The notes under the pieces: model-generated
What the model saw: the letters and a program-made list of their open reading frames with translations, nothing else
Told to the model about the DNA's origin: nothing
Databases searched by the model: none
Program-made: the position numbers and the translations under genes
DNA from: Victivallales bacterium
GTDB taxonomy: Bacteria > Verrucomicrobiota > Lentisphaeria > Victivallales > SZUA-371
Assembly: GCA_028691155.1 (NCBI GenBank)
Contig: JAQUZV010000100.1
Span: 1 to 7,651 of the forward strand
DNA: 7,651 nucleotides
Reading direction: 5' to 3'
In this document: piece after piece, positions 1 through 5,282 of the stretch
Layout of the letters: each line of letters opens with the position of its first letter
Numbering within the stretch: position 1 is the stretch's first letter

Positions 1-1508
1 GGTGTTTTCGATTGCGGCGGCGCCGGTTCGTCATCACCGTCGGCATTGGGGCAGCCGCCGTCCCGGCCGTCTGGAATAAGAACATAGAAGGTCGATCCGT
101 GCTCCGGCGCCGATTCCACCCGAAGCTCGCCCCCCATCATCGTCACATAGGCCTTGCAGATCGACAACCCCACGCCCAACCCCGGCACTTTGGCCGAAAG
201 CTCCAGCTCCACCTGCCGAAACGGTTCGAAAATCGCCTCCTGCAAATGCGCCGGAATCCCCGGCCCGGTGTCGCGCACATAAAATTCCCAGAAGCCGCTT
301 TTACGGACATAGCCAAATTCAATCAACCCCTGCGAGGCAAATTTTCCGGCATTGTCGAGCAGGCAGCGGAGAATCTTGTGCAGTTTGTCGCGATCGCAGA
401 AAATATCCGCCTGCGCATCCGGCAAGAGCGGACTCAGATACAAGGTGGCGCCGGAACGCACCACCGTAGGATGAAATTCACCGTAAATCTCCAGCATCAG
501 GTCGTTAAGCGAAAACGACGTGGCATAAAGCTGTTCTTCCCCGGCCTGAATCCCGGAAATCACCAGCAGCTCATCCACCACCGCCAACAGATGATTGCCG
601 CTGTCGATGATGATATCGAGAAATTCCCGGCGTTTTTCTCCCGGTAATTCCGGCGCTTTCAACAGTTCGGAAAATCCCATGATGGCATTCAGCGGCGTCC
701 GGATTTCATGGGAAATATTGTGGATAATCGCGGATTTGAAACTCTCATATTCCTCCGCCCGAAACCGGGCCGCCGCCGTCTCCTCTTCCCAGGTCTGCCA
801 TAACGTGACGTCAACCCCCAACAACTGATATTCCGTAATCTGCCGGCGCGGATCGAAAACGGCTTTGGCCGTCCAGAGCTGCCGGCGCCTGCCGTCGCGG
901 CCCTCCCGGACGTATTCATACTGCAACAACGGCTCCGTCACATTCAACCGGGCCAGAACCGCCCGGGCCGAGACGCGGAAATCATCCGGAAGCGGATCCG
1001 GGAAGCGCCGGCCGATCAACTCACGGGGCGCCAGTCCGAAGTCGCGGCAAAACGGCGGGTTGACATAAGTGATGGTCCGATCCGGCAAAAAACGACAGAT
1101 GCAGATCGGTTCCTGGCCGATCATGCCGCGACAGTCGGCTTCACTCTCGTAAAGTGAATTTTCAAATTCATAGCGGTAGGCAACATCGCCGAACGACATC
1201 AGCAGCCGCTGCGGCGTCAGGCGGAAAACATCCCCGCGAAAACGGCAGACCGTATTATTGCAGCAACAGGTGAATTCCCACTTTTTAGGCGTGCCGGAAG
1301 CCAACACTTCGCGACAGACCTTGACCAGACGATAATCATCCGCGCCGGCGGCAAAGTATTCATGCAGACACTGTTCCGCCCCGCTCCGGGCCCGGCGGTA
1401 AACCGAATCCCCCACATCCTCGGCCAGCTCCAGTTTTTTCAGGCGAAATTCCCGACCTCCTCCGATCACCTCGAAAATCGCCATCCCCCTGAATGCTTCA
1501 TTTGCCAT
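1..1508 (-). CDS. PAS-domain sensor histidine kinase, partial (3' end beyond left edge)
   Basis: This is a cytoplasmic two-component sensor kinase that should autophosphorylate a histidine and pass the phosphate to a response regulator. I translated 502 codons with no stop; the frame is still open at the left edge. Residues 1-115 and about 125-235 look like two PAS-type sensing regions (the second contains ITYVNPPFCRDFGL). HisKA begins near 250, with the H-box SHEIRTPLN giving phospho-acceptor His267. The ATPase domain covers about 368-480: N-box LLDNAGKF (Asn386), G1 DTGPGI (413-418), F-box IFEPF, G2 GLGVGLSI (443-450). No hydrophobic segment is long enough to span a membrane, so it should sense an internal or diffusible signal. 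The polar tail after residue 480 may be a linker to a receiver domain outside the window. The ATG at 1508 is chosen because AGAGG lies 10 nt upstream; an in-frame TGA sits a little further up. A Cys-rich patch (Cys81-83, Cys88) lies in the first PAS-like region. The ligand and the partner regulator are unknown. Confidence 0.93.
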   Translation of the reverse strand, partial: MANEAFRGMAIFEVIGGGREFRLKKLELAEDVGDSVYRRARSGAEQCLHEYFAAGADDYRLVKVCREVLASGTPKKWEFTCCCNNTVCRFRGDVFRLTPQRLLMSFGDVAYRYEFENSLYESEADCRGMIGQEPICICRFLPDRTITYVNPPFCRDFGLAPRELIGRRFPDPLPDDFRVSARAVLARLNVTEPLLQYEYVREGRDGRRRQLWTAKAVFDPRRQITEYQLLGVDVTLWQTWEEETAAARFRAEEYESFKSAIIHNISHEIRTPLNAIMGFSELLKAPELPGEKRREFLDIIIDSGNHLLAVVDELLVISGIQAGEEQLYATSFSLNDLMLEIYGEFHPTVVRSGATLYLSPLLPDAQADIFCDRDKLHKILRCLLDNAGKFASQGLIEFGYVRKSGFWEFYVRDTGPGIPAHLQEAIFEPFRQVELELSAKVPGLGVGLSICKAYVTMMGGELRVESAPEHGSTFYVLIPDGRDGGCPNADGDDEPAPPQSKT

Positions 1509-1772
1509 AATACTCAGACCTCTCGCCTTTACCGTCAACCACGAAAATCGTTGCCGCCATCACAATTACCGGCGCAATTTCCACTTGACATCCATTTGCG
1601 ACACTACTCCGACCCAAGTCCGGCCCATCAACGCGCCGCCGAACGACCACGGCCGTCGCCGCACCCAGTCCGAACCCTTATGCCGACTTTAAATTCCACG
1701 GTCATGCCGATCGCAACCGAAAGCCCGACTTTCCAGCCCGGCTCCCGACACTGTCTTGCCACACCTTAAATT

Positions 1773-1789
1773 TACTATGCAACCTAGTA
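1773..1789. promoter_or_regulatory. Palindromic operator candidate overlapping the kinase -10 box and start site
   Basis: TACTA (1773-1777) and TAGTA (1785-1789) form a perfect 5-bp inverted repeat with a 7-bp spacer. The right arm overlaps the -10 box and the left arm covers the predicted +1. This placement would let a dimeric repressor block initiation. The binding protein is unknown, and short arms like these can arise by chance in AT-rich DNA. Confidence 0.35.
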
Positions 1790-1814
1790 TATTTTCAGCA
1801 AAATCATATTGCAA
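1786..1814 (-). promoter_or_regulatory. Sigma-70-type promoter for the histidine kinase
   Basis: On the minus strand TTGCAA (1814-1809) is followed after exactly 17 bases by TATACT (1791-1786), inside the most AT-rich part of the gap. Transcription would start near 1778 and run leftward, giving the kinase mRNA a leader of about 270 nt. No closer promoter of similar quality was found between 1509 and 1765. Confidence 0.55.
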
Positions 1815-1945
1815 TAAAAAAACACAAAAAATCCCGGTCATATTGTCATGATCTTCAATATTTTTCCGGTCAACAGGATATGCTTCGGGATCAAAGTCAC
1901 CACCGGGCCGCCGAGCCGCCGCGACTCCGGCCCCGCCAGGTTATT

Positions 1946-1975
1946 TTGACTTACTATTATCTGACTCCATATAAA
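1946..1975 (+). promoter_or_regulatory. Promoter candidate far upstream of the small membrane protein
   Basis: TTGACT (1946-1951) and TATAAA (1970-1975) are separated by 18 bp and match sigma-70 boxes well. A transcript would begin near 1982 and reach the gene at 2178 with a leader of nearly 200 nt, or it would make a short RNA. A second promoter candidate lies closer to the gene, so the role of this one is uncertain. Confidence 0.35.
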
Positions 1976-2115
1976 AATCAACCGATAATTCAGGGAAATA
2001 CCCGGTTTTTATCCCAAATGACGACACGTCTTCCCGACAACGAACCGACGCATATTTTCCCCCGGAAAGAAGCGATATCCTTCCTCTTCCCGAGGCCGCA
2101 CCGGAAATTTCCCCC

Positions 2116-2144
2116 TTGCAAGTATCACCGCCGACCACTATATT
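2116..2144 (+). promoter_or_regulatory. Proximal promoter candidate for the SemiSWEET-like gene
   Basis: TTGCAA (2116-2121) and TATATT (2139-2144) are separated by 17 bp. The start site would be near 2151, leaving a leader of about 27 nt that carries the AGAGGAAA ribosome site at 2162-2169. Confidence 0.5.
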
Positions 2145-2177
2145 ACCAGCTTATACCATGAAGAGGAAACCGCAGTT

Positions 2178-2447
2178 ATGAATAGTCCTTTTGAAGCCAT
2201 TATGATGATCTGTTTCGGCGCCAGTTGGCCTTTCGCCATTTTGAAAACCATTCGGGCCAAAAATCCGGCCGGGAAAAGTTTTTTGTTCCTGGGCCTGGTT
2301 GTCATCGGTTATCTGGCCGGCTGTATCCATAAAATCTACTACAATTTCGACCGGGTCTTCTGGCTTTACGCCCTCAACAGCATTCTGGTCTCCGTCGATA
2401 TGGCCCTGTCATTTTATTATCTGAAAAAACTGAAACGGCATTTCTAG
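2178..2447 (+). CDS. SemiSWEET/PQ-loop-like small membrane protein
   Basis: This is an 89-residue protein made almost entirely of three predicted membrane helices (about residues 4-22, 34-52 and 60-82) with basic loops and a basic tail (KKLKRH). The first helix carries CFGASWPF, where the Trp-Pro occupies a place like the PQ motif of PQ-loop and SemiSWEET proteins. The sequence GKSFLFLGLVVIGYLAGC resembles the second helix of small bacterial PQ-loop proteins as I remember them. SemiSWEETs are three-helix units that dimerise to pass small sugars across the inner membrane; the substrate here cannot be read from sequence. The length is normal for the group. The ATG at 2178 follows AGAGGAAA with suitable spacing. 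It stands alone, divergent from the kinase and convergent with the downstream hydrolase, with 30 bases between the two stops and no evident terminator. Family assignment is by pattern only. Confidence 0.8.
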   Translation: MNSPFEAIMMICFGASWPFAILKTIRAKNPAGKSFLFLGLVVIGYLAGCIHKIYYNFDRVFWLYALNSILVSVDMALSFYYLKKLKRHF

Positions 2448-2477
2448 CGCGCTCCGAACCGAAGCCCCGCGTCATCC

Positions 2478-3572
2478 CTACCTGGCGGCGGAAGTGCGCC
2501 GGACAAACTCCGCCGCTTCGGCCATAACCCGGCCGAACTCCCGCTCCAATTGTAAATTGGTCATCCACCCACAGGTCATTCCGGGCAGACACAAATAACG
2601 CACCGGACGGGCCTCCTGCCACATCCGTCGGGCAAATTTGGCCGCATCGTCGCGCAACGGATCGAACTGCCCGGTCACCAGCAATGCCGGCGGCATGCCG
2701 CGCATGTCGGCAAAAACCGGCGAGACAAAATGCCGATTGCGTTCCCCGCGTTGGGGCACATAGCAATCGATGCAGGCCTGAAAATAGGCAAGATCCATGC
2801 CGTAGCCGCTGCCGTAACCGGTCCAGGACGGCGTTGTCATCCGCCACAAATTGAGCGCGGGGTAAAACAGCATCATGCCACGAACCACCGGCCCGCGATC
2901 AACAACGCTGTTGCGCAGGGCAAACGCAACCGCCAGATTCCCCCCCGCCCCGTCACCGGCCAGGTAAAGACATTGGGCATCCGCCCGGAATTTCGACGCC
3001 AACGCTCCGATTTTGCCGACCACCGCGGCAATGTCATCCAATGCCGCCGGATAAGGATATTCCGGCGCCAGGCGGTAATTCACCGCCACCACCACCGCGG
3101 GAACGGCGCGGCACAACCCGACCGCGATATTGTCTCTCGCCGCCGCCGATCCCATGCACCAACCGCCGCCGTGCAGATAAATGATCACCGGCAGCCCGGG
3201 ACCGGCATGACGCGGCTGAAAAATCCGCAACGTCACCGCATCTTCCCGGTTGAAGACAGCATTGGAAATCACCACATCCCGAACCGGTCCGGGCAAATTG
3301 GACGCGGCGGCGCCGCGGCGCCGCCGCTGCAAACCGTACAGGTCGCGATTATAGCCGGAAGCCTGCCGAATTTCCGTCGCCAACTGCGCCATCTCCACGG
3401 CAGAATGCCGTTGCAACTCCCGAGCCAGTGCGGGATGAATTTCCCCACCTTCCGTAACCTCGACGTCTCCCCGCGTCAGCCAATAACTCTCGACGCCGCT
3501 CCGGCCGTGGCAGCCGGTCCACAGCAACACCACCGGCAATATGCCGCAAACCATCCATTTACGCCAATGCAT
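2478..3572 (-). CDS. Alpha/beta-hydrolase (HSL/family IV-like) lipoprotein with degenerate catalytic triad
   Basis: This 364-residue protein belongs by motif to the bacterial hormone-sensitive-lipase esterases: oxyanion-hole HGGGW (134-138), YRLAPEYPYPAAL (166-178) and FDPLRD with the acid Asp304. The nucleophile elbow, normally GDSAGG, reads GDGAGG (206-211), so the catalytic Ser is Gly208. The motif near the C-terminus that is normally GMxHGF reads GMTCGW (331-336), so the His is Cys334. It is therefore probably not an ordinary esterase, although the rest of the fold looks intact. The N-terminus has a basic start, a hydrophobic stretch and TGC at 19-21. That suggests export with lipid attachment at Cys21, but Trp at -3 is unusual for a lipobox. 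The ATG at 3572 is preferred over the GTG at 3593 because GGGAG lies just upstream of it. The gene lies 75 bases downstream of rex on the same strand and may be cotranscribed with it. It could be a pseudoenzyme, a binding protein, or an early-decaying gene. Confidence 0.88.
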   Translation of the reverse strand: MHWRKWMVCGILPVVLLWTGCHGRSGVESYWLTRGDVEVTEGGEIHPALARELQRHSAVEMAQLATEIRQASGYNRDLYGLQRRRRGAAASNLPGPVRDVVISNAVFNREDAVTLRIFQPRHAGPGLPVIIYLHGGGWCMGSAAARDNIAVGLCRAVPAVVVAVNYRLAPEYPYPAALDDIAAVVGKIGALASKFRADAQCLYLAGDGAGGNLAVAFALRNSVVDRGPVVRGMMLFYPALNLWRMTTPSWTGYGSGYGMDLAYFQACIDCYVPQRGERNRHFVSPVFADMRGMPPALLVTGQFDPLRDDAAKFARRMWQEARPVRYLCLPGMTCGWMTNLQLEREFGRVMAEAAEFVRRTSAAR

Positions 3573-3631
3573 TTTCCATTCTCCCGACCCCACCGGATTC
3601 TCTTTTTCAAACTTCGATAAAAAAATACTTA

Positions 3632-3649
3632 TTGTGAAATTTGTAACTT
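3632..3649. promoter_or_regulatory. Weak Rex-like site between rex and the hydrolase gene
   Basis: TTGTGAAATTTGTAACTT matches 14 of 18 positions of the Rex consensus recalled from Staphylococcus aureus (TTGTGAAWWWWTTCACAA). The left half is perfect and the right half poor. It overlaps the last bases of rex and lies about 60 bp upstream of the hydrolase start. No clear promoter accompanies it, so it may be chance. Confidence 0.25.
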
Positions 3650-4274
3650 AATCCTCATTGCCGATTTTCCGCGCAAAATAGATAATATTCTCCATTTCAT
3701 GAATGATATTGATATTGCGGATAATACATTCTTCCGAGCTTTTCAGCATGATCGGGGCAAAATTGAGAATGCCTTTGATATGGCAGCCCTTAAGAACTTC
3801 CGAAACCTTGGAGGCGGCGGATTCGGGCACGGTCATGATGGCCAGTTCGATCTTTTCCTTTTGGATATATTCGGGCATGTCGTTGATGTCGTAGATCGGA
3901 ATAATGGCCCGGGGATCGATCAAGGAAGGATTGGAATCGAATCCGGCCACCACCTTCATTCCCTCGCCGGAAAAGCCGTTATATCCCATCAGTGTCCGCC
4001 CCATGCCGCCGCAGCCGACCACGATAATCTTCTGCAACTCGTTTTTGCCTAAAATCTTGTTCAATTTCTCAATCAGGTCCCGGACATCGTAACCGCCTTT
4101 TTTGTTTCCGGTCAGACCGTAATCCGCAAAGTCCTTGCGGACCTGGGCGGGGGAAATATCCAGCGCGCCCCCCAGATTGTCGGAAACAAACCGTTCGAAC
4201 CCCAGAGCCCGGAGCTTGCATAACACCCGGCGATAGTTGGACAAACGCCGGATCGGATCACTATTGCTGAACAT
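3648..4274 (-). CDS. rex: Redox-sensing transcriptional repressor Rex
   Basis: Rex is a homodimeric DNA-binding protein that reads the NADH/NAD+ ratio: NADH binding releases it from DNA and turns on fermentative and NADH-oxidising genes. The 208-residue length is typical. Residues 1-75 form the winged helix, with recognition helix SPAQVRKDFADYG (41-53) close to the family's QVRKDL motif. Residues 82-200 form the Rossmann domain, with VVGCGGMGRTL (85-95) as the dinucleotide loop. The C-terminal helix, HEMENIIYFARKI, is the family's domain-swapping helix. The frame extends upstream to 4382, but the ATG at 4274 is chosen. It follows AGGAAG at good spacing and places the N-terminus where other Rex proteins begin; the upstream extension is non-homologous and AT-rich. 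It is divergent from hydCBA, whose promoter has a Rex-type operator, so the hydrogenase is its likely target. Confidence 0.96.
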   Translation of the reverse strand: MFSNSDPIRRLSNYRRVLCKLRALGFERFVSDNLGGALDISPAQVRKDFADYGLTGNKKGGYDVRDLIEKLNKILGKNELQKIIVVGCGGMGRTLMGYNGFSGEGMKVVAGFDSNPSLIDPRAIIPIYDINDMPEYIQKEKIELAIMTVPESAASKVSEVLKGCHIKGILNFAPIMLKSSEECIIRNINIIHEMENIIYFARKIGNED

Positions 4275-4327
4275 AATTACTTCCTCTCTTCCCTTCTGAA
4301 TTGACACTGAACCACCACGCGACAAGT

Positions 4328-4357
4328 TTATCAGAATATATTGTACGATAATTTCAA
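4328..4357 (-). promoter_or_regulatory. rex: Possible rex promoter
   Basis: On the minus strand TTGAAA (4357-4352) and TGATAA (4333-4328) are separated by 18 bp. The predicted start near 4321 would give a leader of about 47 nt. The -10 box is only a moderate match and other AT-rich alternatives exist nearby. Confidence 0.35.
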
Positions 4358-4500
4358 AAAAACAAATAGAAATCACCGCCACCCACCAATAATTATCGGA
4401 AATAACCCCGGTTAATGTCGTCCGGAATCACAACATCCCGAAATTTTATCGTCACCGGCTTTTTTTAACCCTTCGTTCACAAAAAATTCCCCGTCGCGGG

Positions 4501-4586
4501 AAAACACTTGGCCGGGGTAAATTTCAATATCGACCGCTTAGCCGCCGATATGGTGATTTTATGTAAAAAAAATCACAAAACACTTG
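4501..4586 (+). repeat. 10-bp direct repeat AAAACACTTG flanking the Rex operator
   Basis: AAAACACTTG occurs exactly at 4501-4510 and 4577-4586. The second copy overlaps the end of the Rex operator and the start of the hydC -35 box. Both copies are soon followed by CCGGGG (4512-4517 and 4593-4598). This could be a second regulator's binding motif or a small duplication. Confidence 0.4.
4561..4578. promoter_or_regulatory. Rex operator upstream of the hydrogenase operon
   Basis: ATGTAAAAAAAATCACAA matches 15 of 18 positions of the Rex consensus TTGTGAAWWWWTTCACAA (consensus from memory of low-GC Gram-positive Rex sites). It keeps TGT on the left and TCACAA on the right. It ends 5 bp before the -35 box of the hydC promoter, so bound Rex would contact the RNA polymerase site. 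The adjacent rex gene strengthens the call. Confidence 0.65.
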
Positions 4587-4612
4587 TTTTTTCCGGGGAG
4601 CTCCGGTAAAGT
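4584..4612 (+). promoter_or_regulatory. Promoter of the hydCBA operon
   Basis: TTGTTT (4584-4589) and TAAAGT (4607-4612) are separated by 17 bp. Transcription would start near 4619, giving a leader of about 118 nt. The spacer contains the palindrome GGAGCTCC (4597-4604). The promoter sits directly downstream of the Rex operator. Confidence 0.55.
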
Positions 4613-4685
4613 GTAGGACGATACGGCGACCGGGATAATTTTCGGCTGGGAAGAGCGGAAATTTCCCGTACGGATGGTAAAGTTT

Positions 4686-4713
4686 CCGCGCCCCGGGGAG
4701 CATTCGGGCGCGG
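4686..4713 (+). promoter_or_regulatory. GC-rich hairpin in the hydC leader, just upstream of the ribosome site
   Basis: CCGCGCCC (4686-4693) pairs perfectly with GGGCGCGG (4706-4713) around a 12-nt loop. An AT-rich linker of 8 nt separates it from GAGGAGGT (4722-4729). With no T-run after it, this is not an intrinsic terminator. It may protect the 5' end of the mRNA or influence translation. Confidence 0.5.
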
Positions 4714-4737
4714 TAATAATTGAGGAGGTATTTTTTT

Positions 4738-5268
4738 ATGTCCTGTACTTGCGACCAAATGCCGGGGAGCGACAATCTGATCGAGGCGTATCCCGAGAAG
4801 CGCGCCGAACTGGAAGCGTATATCGATTCGCTGCCGTTGGGCGAGAATCCCGACCGTAACCGCGGTTTTCTGATCCAATCGCTGCATAAGGCACAGAGTG
4901 TTTTCGGTTATCTGCCGACCTGTGTGCAGTTGTTTGTGGCCGACAAGCTCAAACTGCACCTGTCCGAAGTTTACGGCGTCATCAGTTTTTATTCTTTCTT
5001 CACCGAAACCCCGGTCGGACGCTATAAGATCAACGTCTGTACCGGCACCGCCTGTTTCGTGAAGGGGGCCAACAAGATCGTCGACGAATTCAAGCGTTTC
5101 CTCAATATTCAGGAAGGGGAAACCACACCGGACGGAAAATTCACCCTGGGCATCCTGCGTTGCGTCGGAGCCTGCAGTCTGGCGCCGGTGGTGATGGTCA
5201 ATGACCGGGTTTACGGCAACGTCACCGCCAAGCTCGTCCCGGAAATTATCAACGCTTGCGCGGAATAA
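4738..5268 (+). CDS. hydC: NADH-dependent bifurcating [FeFe]-hydrogenase, NuoE-like gamma subunit HydC/HndA
   Basis: This 176-residue NuoE-type subunit belongs to the cytoplasmic hydrogenase complex and carries one [2Fe-2S] cluster next to the flavin subunit. An N-terminal helical domain (about 1-90, with VFGYLP and LSEVYGVISFYSFF typical of the family) is followed by a thioredoxin-like fold. Its ligands are CTGTAC (Cys101, Cys106) and CVGAC (Cys142, Cys146), the standard CX4C/CX3C pattern. The ATG at 4738 has a near-perfect GAGGAGGT 8 nt upstream; a TTG six codons earlier is less likely. It is the first gene of the operon, 14 bases before hydB. NuoE-like proteins also occur in complex I and formate dehydrogenases, but the HydB and HydA features point to hydrogenase. 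The N-terminal cysteines (Cys3, Cys5) are outside the known ligand set. Confidence 0.95.
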   Translation: MSCTCDQMPGSDNLIEAYPEKRAELEAYIDSLPLGENPDRNRGFLIQSLHKAQSVFGYLPTCVQLFVADKLKLHLSEVYGVISFYSFFTETPVGRYKINVCTGTACFVKGANKIVDEFKRFLNIQEGETTPDGKFTLGILRCVGACSLAPVVMVNDRVYGNVTAKLVPEIINACAE

Positions 5269-5282
5269 AGGGGATAGCGGAC

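Larger units (their letters stand above)
1509..2177. other. Gene-free divergent intergenic region between the kinase and the small membrane protein
   Basis: I find no convincing gene here. The part next to the kinase (1509-1765) is GC-rich and appears to be transcribed as the kinase leader. The part 1766-1880 is strongly AT-rich and holds the kinase promoter and a palindrome. The part 1936-2177 holds two plus-strand promoter candidates. Short open frames in both directions have no ribosome site and no recognisable protein. One minus-strand frame (GTG 1650 to TGA 1498) overlaps the kinase start but lacks a Shine-Dalgarno sequence. Confidence 0.6.
4275..4737. other. Divergent regulatory region between rex and hydC
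   Basis: No gene is present. The region holds a weak rex promoter, a Rex-type operator, a hydC promoter, a hydC leader hairpin and a 10-bp direct repeat. The Rex half-site TCACAA occurs three times on the plus strand (4428-4433, 4477-4482, 4573-4578), but only the last has a matching left half at the correct spacing. Confidence 0.7.

Noticed and set aside
12..647. A 211-codon plus-strand open frame opposite the kinase
   Set aside because: The opposite strand encodes an intact HisKA/HATPase kinase, and this frame has the composition of a shadow.
1981..2011. Possible terminator hairpin (ACCG...GGG/CCC...CGGT followed by T's)
   Set aside because: The stems are only 3-4 bp with large internal loops, and no gene ends just before it.
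1941..2138. A 65-codon minus-strand frame in the intergenic region
   Set aside because: No recognisable motif and no visible ribosome site; both predicted plus-strand promoters fall within or at its edges.
1880..2161. A 93-codon plus-strand frame in the intergenic region
   Set aside because: It has no ribosome site, starts upstream of the best promoter, and has a Pro/Arg/His-rich composition unlike the real genes.
2730..3620. A 296-codon plus-strand open frame opposite the hydrolase
   Set aside because: It is the antisense shadow of the hydrolase, Arg/His/Pro-rich with no motifs.
4342..4359. Rex-like sequence in the rex promoter
   Set aside because: Only about 12 of 18 positions match and the right half is not TCACAA, no better than chance in AT-rich DNA.
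4275..4382. N-terminal extension of Rex to 4382
   Set aside because: The ATG at 4274 has a good ribosome site and matches the usual Rex start; the extension would swallow the rex promoter.
4485..4507. Short hairpin CCCG/CGGG near A/T runs
   Set aside because: The stem is only 4-5 bp and no gene ends nearby on either strand, so a terminator has nothing to terminate.
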